DNA of 19,151 bases from Paludibacteraceae bacterium (GCA_024400275.1 JAKSMY010000039.1:1-19151); one strand, 5' to 3'; shown: positions 8,296-16,991, numbered from the stretch's first letter. Numbers and translations are program-made. Notes: generated by a model from the sequence alone, not told the origin.

Positions 8296-9315
8296 CTACA
8301 AAGACAGAATGCGATAAGAGAGGTAAATTGCATAGACGAGCAACAAAACGCCTCCGTGCCACCGTTTAATTTCATGCTTTGAAGTGGAATAAACAAAAGT
8401 CATCACCAAAAGTGACGAGAGAGTCACCATAGCAGCATCCAACAAAAGTCCATCGTAGGTTGGTAGGGGGTGAACCAACGCACTGGTGCCCAAAATGAAG
8501 AACACATTGAAGATGTTGGAGCCAATGACGTTGCCCAATGCAAGGTTGGTATTGTGCTTATAGGCGGCAATACAAGACGTGGCTAATTCGGGGAGAGATG
8601 TTCCCAATGCCACAATGGTCAATCCGATAATGGCATCACTAACGCCCATCATGGACGCGATAGATGTGGCAGAACGAACTATCAATTCTCCGCCAAGGAC
8701 AAGCCCTCCTAATCCGACTGCAATTAACAACAATGCTTTCAAAAAAGATGACGAAGTTTCATTTTTCGTCTGTTCATCGGAAGAATGGTGTGCGAGATGA
8801 AGACTGTGCCAAAGAAAGATAACAAAGCAAAGAAGAAGGACGGTTCCTCCTATTCCGGAGATAAATCCTCGTTGAAAACTAAATTCACCAAAGTTGCCCC
8901 AACCGATAGATACAGGGCGAGTGTAGATGGCAAAAAAGAGTACCAATACACCGGCTAACAATGACCAAGGAATATCAAAGTGTCTTGATGATTTTTCCGA
9001 TGAAATGGGGTAAATCAATGCCGAAAGTCCTAAAATAACGAATATGTTTATGGAATTGCTACCCAAGATATTTGTGATGGCAATTTCGGTGTTGTGTTCT
9101 GCTGCGGCAAGGATACTTACAATAAATTCCGGCATAGACGTGCCAAATGCCACAACGGTAAGACCGATAATTAAATCGCTTACCCCCATTTGTTTGGCAA
9201 TGGCACTGGCACCGTCCACTAACCAATCGGCACCATAGACAAGTAAAATAAAACCAAATATAATGGCAAAGGCGCAGAACCAAGGATTAGCGAAATAGGA
9301 TAGTAGTGTATTCAT
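8296..9315 (-). CDS. yrbG: Calcium/sodium antiporter (CaCA family, YrbG-like)
   Basis: A 339-residue inner-membrane protein with about ten hydrophobic segments. It carries the two alpha repeats that define the Ca/cation antiporter family. The first is around residues 48-95 (LIIGLTVVAFGTSMPEF, then NILGSNSINIFVILG). The second is around 228-280 (AIIGLTIVALGTSLPEL, then NVIGSNIFNVFFILG). The acidic residues in GTSMPE (58-63) and GTSLPE (238-243) and the Asn in both GSN motifs are the expected ion-binding positions. A His/charge-rich cytoplasmic loop lies at 170-190. Length is normal for the family. It exchanges cytoplasmic Ca2+ for Na+ or H+; the exact ion preference cannot be read from the sequence. 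It lies 145 bp from ychF on the same strand, and no clear promoter was found. Confidence 0.93.
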   Translation of the reverse strand: MNTLLSYFANPWFCAFAIIFGFILLVYGADWLVDGASAIAKQMGVSDLIIGLTVVAFGTSMPEFIVSILAAAEHNTEIAITNILGSNSINIFVILGLSALIYPISSEKSSRHFDIPWSLLAGVLVLFFAIYTRPVSIGWGNFGEFSFQRGFISGIGGTVLLLCFVIFLWHSLHLAHHSSDEQTKNETSSSFLKALLLIAVGLGGLVLGGELIVRSATSIASMMGVSDAIIGLTIVALGTSLPELATSCIAAYKHNTNLALGNVIGSNIFNVFFILGTSALVHPLPTYDGLLLDAAMVTLSSLLVMTFVYSTSKHEIKRWHGGVLLLVYAIYLSYRILSL

Positions 9316-9369
9316 CTAATGGTATGTTAAAACTTACTATTTTTAAGATTTTACTGTTATGAATTGGAA

Positions 9370-9413
9370 TTTAACCGTTCGTTAGTTGTTCGTTCACCCT
9401 TCGTTCATCCTTG
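9370..9413. repeat. Degenerate 11-bp tandem array, about 4 units
   Basis: Consecutive 11-mers read TTTAACCGTTC / GTTAGTTGTTC / GTTCACCCTTC / GTTCATCCTTG. The last two differ at two positions and the first two are looser. The array sits between ychF and the antiporter gene. Arrays with the same period but other sequences occur at 16851-16905 and 17031-17063. Confidence 0.6.
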
Positions 9414-9460
9414 CTTGAGATAAGATAGTGCTACAAAAAGTATATTTTTAATATTTGGTT

Positions 9461-10567
9461 TTAGACGTTGAAAAGGAAGTGCATAATGTCGCCGTCCTGC
9501 ACCAAATAATCTTTTCCCTCGATGCCTAATTTACCGGCTGCACGGCATGCTGATTCGCCCCCGAGTGCGATAAAATCTTCGTATTTAATCACTTCTGCAC
9601 GGATAAAACCTTTTTCAAAATCAGAGTGAATAACACCGGCACACTGTGGTGCTTTCCACCCGGCGCGGAAAGTCCAAGCACGAACCTCGTCGCTACCGGC
9701 GGTAAGGAAAGTACGTAAGTTCAGCAATGCGTATGCCGCTTTAATCAATCGGTTGACACCGGATTCTTGAAGTCCGATTTCTTCGAGAAACATCTGCCGT
9801 TCTTCATACGATTCCAGTTCGGCTATTTCAGATTCTATCTTGACGGCAAGAACGAGTACTTGTGCGTTTTCGTTTTTAACGGCTTCTTTGACACGTTCCA
9901 CATAGTCGTTTCCATTCACGGCAGAAGCTTCGTTCACGTTGCAAACATAGAGGACAGGTTTGTTGGTCAACAGACACATTTCTTTGGCAACAGCCTCCTC
10001 TTCCTTGTTGTCCAGTTCGACTGTCCGCGCGTTGTGCCCTTCGGACAGTGCCGCTTGGTATTTTAACATAACGTCGAGTGCCAATTTAGCCTGCTTATCC
10101 CCTCCTGCTTTGGCTTGTTTCTCTGTTTTTTGAATGCGAGACTCGATGGTTTCCAAGTCTTTGAGTTGCAGTTCGGTTTCAATGATTTCCTTGTCCCGAA
10201 TCGGGTCTATCGAACCATCTACGTGTACTATATTGTCGTCGTCAAAACAACGTAGGACGTGGATAATTGCGTCACAATCACGTATGTTGGCCAAGAATTT
10301 ATTTCCTAATCCTTCGCCTTTGCTGGCACCTTTGACCAGACCTGCGATGTCCACAATCTCCACCGTAGTGGGAATGACACCCCGTTCAGGGTGACACAGT
10401 TCGCCGAGTTTAATCAGTCGCTCGTCTGGTACGTTAATAACTCCAACGTTAGGTTCTATTGTACAAAAAGGGAAGTTGGCTGACTGTGCTTTAGCAGAAC
10501 TCAGACAATTGAAAAGGGTTGATTTTCCCACGTTTGGCAACCCTACGATACCACATTGCAATGCCAT
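9461..10567 (-). CDS. ychF: Redox-regulated ATPase/GTPase YchF (Obg family)
   Basis: A 368-residue protein in the usual YchF size range. It starts MALQCGIVGLPNVGKS, with the P-loop at residues 9-16. DIAGLVKGASKGEGLGNKFL is the G3/switch region, and NVNE replaces the usual G4 NKxD, the change that gives YchF its ATP preference. A Lys/Glu-rich coiled-coil insertion follows the first half of the G domain, and the C-terminal 85 residues form the TGS domain (RAWTFRAGWKAPQCAG to the terminal HFLFNV). The frame is open for 27 more codons upstream, but that stretch contains the promoter, so the ATG at 10567 is chosen. YchF binds ribosomes and is involved in stress responses and translation control in other bacteria. 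Confidence 0.96.
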   Translation of the reverse strand: MALQCGIVGLPNVGKSTLFNCLSSAKAQSANFPFCTIEPNVGVINVPDERLIKLGELCHPERGVIPTTVEIVDIAGLVKGASKGEGLGNKFLANIRDCDAIIHVLRCFDDDNIVHVDGSIDPIRDKEIIETELQLKDLETIESRIQKTEKQAKAGGDKQAKLALDVMLKYQAALSEGHNARTVELDNKEEEAVAKEMCLLTNKPVLYVCNVNEASAVNGNDYVERVKEAVKNENAQVLVLAVKIESEIAELESYEERQMFLEEIGLQESGVNRLIKAAYALLNLRTFLTAGSDEVRAWTFRAGWKAPQCAGVIHSDFEKGFIRAEVIKYEDFIALGGESACRAAGKLGIEGKDYLVQDGDIMHFLFNV

Positions 10568-10595
10568 AGATGTGTAAATATTGACAAATTTTATG

Positions 10596-10627
10596 CAAAG
10601 GTACAAAAAAATTTGCAAATCACCAAA
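10596..10627 (-). promoter_or_regulatory. ychF promoter
   Basis: On the minus strand TTTG (10627-10624) is followed by 20 bases and TACCTTTG (10603-10596). Predicted start is near 10590, about 22 bases before the ychF ATG. It overlaps the divergent uxaB promoter by 16 bp. Confidence 0.72.
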
Positions 10628-10643
10628 AAAAGTAGTAACTTTG
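10612..10643 (+). promoter_or_regulatory. uxaB-uxaA-comF promoter
   Basis: TTTG (10612-10615), 20 bases, then TAACTTTG (10636-10643) followed by C, a very good Bacteroidota promoter. The transcript would start near 10650 with a leader of about 88 bases. The leader contains the perfect 8-bp palindrome GCACGTGC at 10664-10671, which may be a regulator site. Confidence 0.75.
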
Positions 10644-10737
10644 CACAAATTATATCAAAAAGTGCACGTGCGTGTGAGTGCAACGATGGAAATATGAGGT
10701 AAAAGTGACAGCAAATTCAATCTAAAAGTAAAACAAT

Positions 10738-12222
10738 ATGAAAAAAGCATTAAACAAACAGACGGCTCCCAAAAGTGTTATGCCGGAGCGTATTATTCAA
10801 TTTGGTGAAGGTAATTTCTTACGTGCCTTTGTTGACTGGATTATTTGGAATATGGACGCTAAGACGAACTTCAACGGTTCGGTGGTAGTGGTTCAACCTA
10901 TTGAAAAAGGTATGGTAGATTGGTTGAACGGTCAAGATTGTCTTTACCATGTCAATCTGCAAGGCCGCTTGAATGGTGAGGCTGTTAACTCATTAGAGCG
11001 TATTGATGTTATCTCTCGTGCCTTAAATCCGTACAGTCAAAACGCAGCCTTCATGGCATTGGCTGAGCAACCGGACATTCGTTTCGTCATTTCTAACACC
11101 ACAGAGGCCGGTATCACATTTGATCCGAACTGCAAATTTGCCGATGCTCCAGCCAGCAGTTACCCCGGTAAACTGGTTCAACTGCTTTATCGCCGCTACA
11201 AAACATTTAACGGCGACCCCAAGAAAGGCTTGATTTTGATGCCTTGCGAATTGATTTTCCTGAATGGTCACCACTTGAAAGAGTGCATCTTCCAATATAT
11301 TGAGTTGTGGAAGAATGACCTTGGTGCCGATTATGCCGGATTTAAAGAGTGGTTTACCAAGTACAACTATGTTTGTGCAACATTGGTGGACCGTATCGTT
11401 CCCGGTTTCCCACGTAAAGATATTGCCGCAATCCAAGAGAAAGTGGGCTACAATGACAATTTGGTTGTTCAAGCCGAGATTTTCCACCTGTGGGTAATTG
11501 AGAAACCTGAGAATATGTCTATTGATGAGTTGCGTAGCGAATTCCCCGCAGACAAGGCAGGTTTGCACGTGCTGATTGCTGAAAGCGAGAAACCTTACCA
11601 CGAGCGCAAAGTGACTTTGTTGAACGGTCCTCACACTGTTTTGAGCCCGGTTGCTTATTTGAGTGGTATCAATATTGTTCGTGATGCTTGCAACCATGAA
11701 GTGATTGGTAAATATATCCACAAAGTGCAATTTGAGGAATTGATGGAGACGCTGAATCTGCCTATGGACGAGTTGAAACAATTTGCTTCTGATGTTTTGG
11801 AGCGTTTCAATAATCCGTACGTTGATCATGCAGTAACGAGCATTATGCTGAACTCATTCCCGAAATTTGAGACTCGTGACCTGCCGGGATTGAAGGTTTA
11901 TCTGGAGCGTAAGGGCGAGTTGCCAAAGGGTCTGGTTCTTGGTTTGGCTGCCATCATTACTTATTACAAAGGCGGTGTTCGTGAAGACGGTGCTCCTATT
12001 GAGCCGAACGATGCCCAAGAGATTATGGACTTGCTTAAACAACTGTGGGCAACCGGTGACACCCGCAAAGTAGCTGAGGGTGTTCTTGGTGCAACAGATG
12101 TTATCTGGAAAGAGAGCAAGCAAGACTTGAATAAGGTTCCCGGTCTGACCGATATGTTGGTTGGTTTCCTGAATGATATTCAAAAGAAAGGTATGTTAGA
12201 AACCGTTAAATCGATTCTCTAA
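10738..12222 (+). CDS. uxaB: Tagaturonate reductase (altronate oxidoreductase)
   Basis: A 494-residue member of the mannitol dehydrogenase family of polyol-specific long-chain dehydrogenases. It reduces D-tagaturonate to D-altronate with NADH in galacturonate breakdown. The N-terminal nucleotide-binding segment PERIIQFGEGNFLRAFVDW is at residues 16-34, with NTTEAGI at 120-126 and the CELIFLNG motif at 170-177. The catalytic set KVTLLNGPHT gives K291, N296 and H299, exactly the K-x4-N-x2-H spacing of this superfamily. The UxaB subgroup call comes from the GEGNFLR and NTTEAGI forms plus the adjacent uxaA. The stop and the uxaA start share one base (TAATG), so the two are translationally coupled. 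No uxaC, kdgK or kdgA is in the window. Confidence 0.96.
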   Translation: MKKALNKQTAPKSVMPERIIQFGEGNFLRAFVDWIIWNMDAKTNFNGSVVVVQPIEKGMVDWLNGQDCLYHVNLQGRLNGEAVNSLERIDVISRALNPYSQNAAFMALAEQPDIRFVISNTTEAGITFDPNCKFADAPASSYPGKLVQLLYRRYKTFNGDPKKGLILMPCELIFLNGHHLKECIFQYIELWKNDLGADYAGFKEWFTKYNYVCATLVDRIVPGFPRKDIAAIQEKVGYNDNLVVQAEIFHLWVIEKPENMSIDELRSEFPADKAGLHVLIAESEKPYHERKVTLLNGPHTVLSPVAYLSGINIVRDACNHEVIGKYIHKVQFEELMETLNLPMDELKQFASDVLERFNNPYVDHAVTSIMLNSFPKFETRDLPGLKVYLERKGELPKGLVLGLAAIITYYKGGVREDGAPIEPNDAQEIMDLLKQLWATGDTRKVAEGVLGATDVIWKESKQDLNKVPGLTDMLVGFLNDIQKKGMLETVKSIL

Positions 12223-13703
12223 TGACTCAAATACTGAAGATTAATCCTGCCGACAACGTGGTTGTAGCCATTCAACCTCAGTCGGCAGGTGCCGTTTTAG
12301 AAGTGGACGGCTGCCAAATAACTGTTTTGGAAGATGTTCCGGCAGGTCATAAGATAGCTATCTGTGATATTCACGAGGGGGAGAATGTAATCAAATACGG
12401 ATTCCCCATCGGTCACGCCAAGGAGGATAAGAAAGCCGGAAGTTGGATGAACGAAAATAATATCAAGACCAATTTGGAAGGCTTGCTCAGTTATGAGTAT
12501 CACCCGCAACAGGTTGTCTTGAATATTGCCGATGAAAAGAGAACTTTTATGGGCTATCGTCGCAAAGACGGTCAGGTCGGAATCCGTAACGAAGTTTGGA
12601 TTATTCCTACCGTTGGTTGCGTAAATGGTATTGTGAATAAGTTGGCAGAACGTCTGCGCGAGGAGACAGGTGCAAACAATATCTTCGCTTTCCCGCATAA
12701 CTATGGTTGCTCCCAATTGGGTGATGACCACGAGAATACCAAAAAGATTCTTCGCGATATGGTTCACCACCCTAATGCCGGTGCTGTTTTAGTGGTTGGT
12801 TTGGGTTGTGAGAATAACCAGCCGGATGTTTTTGAGCAGTTCTGTGGCGACTATGACAAAGAACGTATCAAGTTTGTGGTTAGCCAAAAGATTGAGGGTG
12901 ACGAAGTGGAGTATTGTATGCCTATCTTGAGAGACTTGTATGCCAAGACGAAAGAAGATAAACGTGTTGCTTGCCCGATGAGTGAATTACGCGTAGGTTT
13001 GAAATGCGGCGGGTCAGACGGATTTAGTGGTATTACTGCCAACCCGTTATTGGGTGTATTCAGCGATTGGCTGGTAGCCCAAGGCGGTACAACCATCTTG
13101 ACCGAAGTTCCTGAGATGTTTGGAGCAGAGACTATTTTGATGGACCGCTGTGCTGACAAGGGCTTGTTTGACCAAACGGTTAGCCTAATCAATAATTTCA
13201 AGGATTATTTCTTGAGTCATGGTGAACCGGTAGGCGAGAACCCGAGTCCCGGCAATAAGGCAGGTGGTATTTCCACATTGGAAGATAAGGCTTTAGGTTG
13301 CACTCAGAAATGTGGCAAATCGCTTGTCCGCGGTGTGATGGCATACGGAGAGCGATTGAAAACGAAGGGACTGAATTTATTGTCAGCTCCGGGTAATGAC
13401 TTGGTTGCAGCTACGGCTTTGGCTTCTGCCGGTTGTCATATTGTGTTGTTCACAACCGGTCGTGGCACCCCATTCGGCACGTATGTTCCTACGATGAAAG
13501 TGTCCACCAATAGCAATTTGTACAAGAATAAACCGCAATGGATTGATTTCAATGCCGGTGTTATTGCAGAGGGAGAGGCGATGGACGATGTTGCTCGTCG
13601 TTTCACGGATTATGTTATCCAAGTGGCTAATGGTGAAGAAGTAAATAACGAGAAGAATGGTTACCACGAGATAGCCATCTTTAAGACCGGTGTCACCCTT
13701 TAA
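12222..13703 (+). CDS. uxaA: Altronate dehydratase
   Basis: A 493-residue protein combining both UxaA parts. Residues 10-80 form the N-terminal SAF domain (AIQPQSAGAVLE, IKYGFPIGHA). Residues 108-493 form the dehydratase body, with GYRRKDGQVGIRNEVWIIPTVGC, NYGCSQLGDDHENT, GLGCENNQ, GLKCGGSDGFSG, EVPEMFGAE and GCTQKCGKS. Cysteines 133, 163, 196, 262, 360 and 364 are the likely metal-site candidates; the E. coli enzyme depends on iron. It converts D-altronate to 2-keto-3-deoxygluconate, the step after UxaB. It overlaps uxaB by one base and the comF-family gene by 14 bases. Confidence 0.96.
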   Translation: MTQILKINPADNVVVAIQPQSAGAVLEVDGCQITVLEDVPAGHKIAICDIHEGENVIKYGFPIGHAKEDKKAGSWMNENNIKTNLEGLLSYEYHPQQVVLNIADEKRTFMGYRRKDGQVGIRNEVWIIPTVGCVNGIVNKLAERLREETGANNIFAFPHNYGCSQLGDDHENTKKILRDMVHHPNAGAVLVVGLGCENNQPDVFEQFCGDYDKERIKFVVSQKIEGDEVEYCMPILRDLYAKTKEDKRVACPMSELRVGLKCGGSDGFSGITANPLLGVFSDWLVAQGGTTILTEVPEMFGAETILMDRCADKGLFDQTVSLINNFKDYFLSHGEPVGENPSPGNKAGGISTLEDKALGCTQKCGKSLVRGVMAYGERLKTKGLNLLSAPGNDLVAATALASAGCHIVLFTTGRGTPFGTYVPTMKVSTNSNLYKNKPQWIDFNAGVIAEGEAMDDVARRFTDYVIQVANGEEVNNEKNGYHEIAIFKTGVTL

Positions 13704-14376
13704 GTATATACTTGATGTGTTATCTCCAAGGACCTGTCCTGCTTGTGGACAGGTCCTTGCTGATGAAGAAGAGTTATGTCCTGACTGTGTTAACCATATT
13801 CAGCGCACGGAACAAGCGTTAAACAGGGACAATAGTACGGAAGATATATTTAGAAACCTGCCTCATTTTGTGTATGGCGGTTGTTGGGCTTTTTATGTGA
13901 AACAAACCTATTTCCAGTTATTGATTCACAATGCTAAATTTGGGTTAGGTAACCCTGAATTGTTGCGTTATCTGGGGCGAATAGCAGCTCGAGAATGGGA
14001 AGAAACAGGTTTTTTTGATGGCATCGATTATATAGTTCCTATACCTCTCCATTGGAGACGTTTGCGGGAACGCGGATTTAACCAAAGCGAGTATATTTGC
14101 AAGGGATTGTCGGAGGTGCTGAATATCCCGATAGATACGACTCATTTGACACGAGAGAGGTATAATAAAAAGCAGTCCCAATCGTCTTTTCACGAGCGTC
14201 TGTCTGCCGTGCGTGGTATTTTTTCATTGAATCACCCGGAGGAGTGGTATGGTAAAACGATTATGATAGTAGATGATATTCTTACCACCGGTTCCACGTT
14301 GAAAGCGGCTATCGAGACGATGAAAGAGGTCTATAATTCACGAATTGTAGTATTTGCGTTAGCAAAAGCCAAATAA
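13690..14376 (+). CDS. ComF family phosphoribosyltransferase-like protein
   Basis: A 228-residue protein. It opens with a zinc-ribbon-like pair of CxxC motifs (C16, C19, C30, C33: CPACG and CPDC). The central segment VPIPLHWRRLRERGFNQSEYI is at residues 116-136 and the PRPP-binding loop IMIVDDILTTGSTL at 191-204. Family members act in DNA uptake during competence (ComFC); in organisms without competence the role is unclear. The start is taken as the GTG at 13690, inside the end of uxaA, because the residues it adds (FKYILDVLSP) match the usual family start before the first CxxC. A GTG at 13717 is the alternative. It is the third gene of the uronate operon by overlap, though with no obvious functional link to it. 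Confidence 0.92.
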   Translation: MSPFKYILDVLSPRTCPACGQVLADEEELCPDCVNHIQRTEQALNRDNSTEDIFRNLPHFVYGGCWAFYVKQTYFQLLIHNAKFGLGNPELLRYLGRIAAREWEETGFFDGIDYIVPIPLHWRRLRERGFNQSEYICKGLSEVLNIPIDTTHLTRERYNKKQSQSSFHERLSAVRGIFSLNHPEEWYGKTIMIVDDILTTGSTLKAAIETMKEVYNSRIVVFALAKAK

Positions 14377-14394
14377 TGCAAATAAAATTTGCAT
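14376..14394. repeat. Perfect inverted repeat overlapping the nadB promoter
   Basis: ATGCAAAT and ATTTGCAT are separated by AAA. The right arm contains the -33 TTTG of the nadB promoter. It is also just after the comF stop, but no T-run follows, so an operator is a better guess than a terminator. Confidence 0.5.
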
Positions 14395-14419
14395 ATTTAA
14401 GAAAAAAACATTATTTTTG
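14388..14419 (+). promoter_or_regulatory. nadB promoter
   Basis: TTTG (14388-14391), 20 bases, then TATTTTTG (14412-14419), fitting the Bacteroidota consensus. Start of transcription would be near 14426, with a leader of about 32 bases before the nadB ATG. Confidence 0.68.
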
Positions 14420-14457
14420 TACCCTATTAGAAAAAGCGTCAAAGACGTATCTCAACA

Positions 14458-16059
14458 ATGACTCAAAAGTATGATTTCCTCATTATCGGTGGCGGAGTAG
14501 CCGGAATGAGTTTTGCACTCAAAGTAGCGCGTACTCAAAAGTACAAAATTGCCCTATGCTGTAAGACGACATTGGACGAGGCGAACACAACCAAAGCACA
14601 GGGTGGCATAGCCAGCGTAACCAATTTGTTGGTAGATGATTTTGAAAAGCACATTCATGATACGATGGTTGCCGGAGATTGGATTAGTGACCCGGCAGCG
14701 GTGGAGCAAGTCGTTCGTAATGCTCCCAAACAGATTATGGAATTGGTGAATTGGGGTGTTAATTTCGATAAGAAAACCGATGGTGATTTTGATTTGCACC
14801 GTGAGGGAGGACATAGCGAATTTCGTATTTTGCACCATGCCGATGATACCGGAGCAGAGATTCAACGCGGTTTGATGGAAGCGGTACGCAATAATCCTTA
14901 TATCGATGTGTTGGAAAATCATTTTGCCGTTGAGATTATTACCCAACACCATTTAGGCGTTCGTGTTACTCGCCGCACACCGGATATTGAGTGCTATGGT
15001 GCCTATATTCTCAACCCCAAGACGAAGAAAATAGATACCTATTTGAGTCGTGTCACCTTGATGGCCACAGGCGGTACCGGGGCTATTTATGCCACGACCA
15101 CCAATCCTGATATTGCCACGGGTGACGGTATTGCAATGGTTTATCGTGCCAAGGGTCAGGTGCAAGGAATGGAGTTCGTGCAATTTCACCCGACTGCCCT
15201 TTTCCACCCGGGGGAGACGCACCCTGCTTATCTGATTACGGAGGCGATGCGCGGATACGGAGGTATCTTGCGTTTGCCCAACGGCGAGGAGTTTATGCAG
15301 AAATACGATGAGCGATTGAGTCTGGCACCTCGTGACATTGTGGCACGCGCCATTGATAATGAGATGAAGATTCATGGTTTGGATCATGTTTGCTTGGACG
15401 TTACGCATAAAGACCCCGAGGAAACCAAACACCATTTCCCCAATATATACCAAAAGTGCCTATCCATCGGGATAGATATTACTAAGGAGTATATTCCTGT
15501 TGCGCCGTGTGCCCATTATATGTGCGGTGGTATCAAGGTCAATTTAGATGGCGAAAGTTCCATTCATCGTTTGTATGCTGTGGGTGAATGCAGTTGCACC
15601 GGCTTGCATGGCGGCAATCGGTTGGCAAGTAATAGCTTGATTGAGGCTGTCGTTTATGCTGACGCTGCGGCTAAACATAGTCTGAGTATGATTGAGAACT
15701 ATGATTTTCACCCCAACATTCCGGATTGGAATGATGAAGGTACGCTGACCAACGAGGAAAAAGTGCTGATTAGCCAAGATATGCGTGAGGTGGGTCAGAT
15801 TATGTCCACGTATGTGGGTATTGTCCGTAGTGACCTGCGTTTACGCCGGGCTTGGGAGCGTTTGGATTTGCTTTATGAAGAGACCGAAGACCTGTTCAAA
15901 CGCGTTAAAGCCACGCGAGATATATGTGAACTGCGTAATATGATCAATGTGGGATACCTTATTACCCGTCAGGCTTTGGAACGCAAGGAGAGTAGGGGGT
16001 TGCATTATACGATAGATTATCCTCATAATCCTAATAATAACACCCGAGAAGTATGGTAA
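14458..16059 (+). CDS. nadB: L-aspartate oxidase
   Basis: A 533-residue FAD enzyme that oxidises L-aspartate to iminoaspartate, the first step of de novo NAD synthesis. The FAD dinucleotide fold GGGVAGMSFALKVA is at residues 11-24, TTKAQGGIASV at 44-54, and the substrate/FAD region HREGGHSEFRILHHADDTG at 114-132. ATGGTGAIYATTTNP, EFVQFHPTAL, APRDIVARAI and CAHYMCGGIKV follow, then the C-terminal FAD contact AVGECSCTGLHGGNRLASNS. The fumarate-reductase/succinate-dehydrogenase relatives share much of this. The length, the lack of a covalent-flavin His context and the HREGGHS form favour NadB. The usual partners nadA and nadC are not in the window. Its last 7 bases overlap the next gene. Confidence 0.95.
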   Translation: MTQKYDFLIIGGGVAGMSFALKVARTQKYKIALCCKTTLDEANTTKAQGGIASVTNLLVDDFEKHIHDTMVAGDWISDPAAVEQVVRNAPKQIMELVNWGVNFDKKTDGDFDLHREGGHSEFRILHHADDTGAEIQRGLMEAVRNNPYIDVLENHFAVEIITQHHLGVRVTRRTPDIECYGAYILNPKTKKIDTYLSRVTLMATGGTGAIYATTTNPDIATGDGIAMVYRAKGQVQGMEFVQFHPTALFHPGETHPAYLITEAMRGYGGILRLPNGEEFMQKYDERLSLAPRDIVARAIDNEMKIHGLDHVCLDVTHKDPEETKHHFPNIYQKCLSIGIDITKEYIPVAPCAHYMCGGIKVNLDGESSIHRLYAVGECSCTGLHGGNRLASNSLIEAVVYADAAAKHSLSMIENYDFHPNIPDWNDEGTLTNEEKVLISQDMREVGQIMSTYVGIVRSDLRLRRAWERLDLLYEETEDLFKRVKATRDICELRNMINVGYLITRQALERKESRGLHYTIDYPHNPNNNTREVW

Positions 16060-16841
16060 AAGCCATTGTGCTACATAGTGTTGTTCCCGTGCGCTGCGAA
16101 CCGCGAGAAACGGCTGCACAAGAAACGCAATTACTCTTTGCAGAGACGTGTACCGTTCTCAGCGAATTAGACCGATGGATAGAGGTAAAAAACGATGCTG
16201 ACGGACAACGTGGTTGGGTGGATCGTAAGATGCTGACGCGCTTGAGTTCTGCCGAGTGGAAGCAGGTGCGTGAAGCCAAATATGTGGCACGTGTCAAGAT
16301 GCCGATGGCGTATGCTCTGAGCGTGAATAACGGACAAACTCTTCCTTTGACTGCCGGCACTTGTTTGCCCAATTATCACGAAGGTCAGTTTGAGTTATTG
16401 GGTGTGCCCTTTCGGATAGACCCGTCTATGGTGGCTGCCGAGCCGATGGAGATGAAGGAAATGAATTTGTTGGAGACGGTGCGTTTTTTCCTGAATATAC
16501 CCTATTTGTGGGGAGGCAAGAATGCGATGGGCTTGGACTGCTCCGGTTTTACACAAGTGGTGCTATCGCTGTTTGGACATTCGCTACTGCGTAATGCGAG
16601 TGAGCAAGTTCGGCAGGGACGACCAGTCAAAAGTTTGAAGAATGCTCAAATAGGCGACTTGGCTTTTTTTGACCACGAGGACGGCAAGATTAGCCATGTT
16701 GGTTTGCTGTTGGATAACGAGCGCATCGTGCATTGTAGCGGTCGTGTGAAAGTGGAAAAAGTCGATGAACAGGGCATTTTTTCTGTGGAAAGCGGCAATA
16801 CTTACACGCATCATTTAGTAGCCATTCGGCGATATTCTTAA
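16053..16841 (+). CDS. Cytoplasmic SH3b-NlpC/P60 peptidase (C40 family, YkfC/DPP VI-like)
   Basis: A 262-residue protein. Residues 3-65 resemble a bacterial SH3 domain (VPVRCEPRE, DRWIEVKND, RGWVDRKML). Residues 66-130 are a linker or second SH3-like domain. Residues 137-262 are the NlpC/P60 catalytic domain: YLWGGKNAMGLDCSGF with nucleophile C163, GDLAFFDHEDGKISHVGLLL with H215, and IVHCSGR with H227 as third residue. No signal peptide is present, so it probably acts inside the cell, like gamma-D-glutamyl-L-diamino acid endopeptidases that trim recycled muropeptides. Translation is coupled to nadB by a 7-bp overlap, although the two pathways are unrelated. Confidence 0.92.
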   Translation: MVKAIVLHSVVPVRCEPRETAAQETQLLFAETCTVLSELDRWIEVKNDADGQRGWVDRKMLTRLSSAEWKQVREAKYVARVKMPMAYALSVNNGQTLPLTAGTCLPNYHEGQFELLGVPFRIDPSMVAAEPMEMKEMNLLETVRFFLNIPYLWGGKNAMGLDCSGFTQVVLSLFGHSLLRNASEQVRQGRPVKSLKNAQIGDLAFFDHEDGKISHVGLLLDNERIVHCSGRVKVEKVDEQGIFSVESGNTYTHHLVAIRRYS

Positions 16842-16850
16842 GTCTTTTTA

Positions 16851-16905
16851 GTCGAGGGTCGGCCGACACTCGGTCGACACTCTCTCGACACCCCCTACCC
16901 CCACT
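16851..16905. repeat. Degenerate 11-bp tandem array, about 5 units
   Basis: Successive 11-mers read GTCGAGGGTCG / GCCGACACTCG / GTCGACACTCT / CTCGACACCCC / CTACCCCCACT, decaying toward both ends. It lies just after the peptidase gene. The right end overlaps a CCCCCT/AGGGGG inverted repeat (16891-16896 and 16911-16916) that lacks a T-run on either strand. Confidence 0.65.
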
Positions 16906-16991
16906 CAGTAAGGGGGATGGGAAACTGGGGATATAAGCTCTTTTCCCAACGATTAGAGCGCCATCGGCTGACAAATGTACGATTATTAAGA

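Noticed and set aside
10568..10648. 27-codon N-terminal extension of YchF
   Set aside because: The added residues do not fit the family, and the -33/-7 promoter elements lie inside this stretch.
11023..11829. 268-codon frame antisense to uxaB
   Set aside because: uxaB is a clear full-length enzyme with its catalytic residues; the antisense frame follows from its codon usage and has no recognisable features.
16891..16916. CCCCCT/AGGGGG inverted repeat as terminator of the nadB operon
   Set aside because: No T-run follows on either strand and the loop is long; it may only reflect the C-rich end of the 11-bp array.
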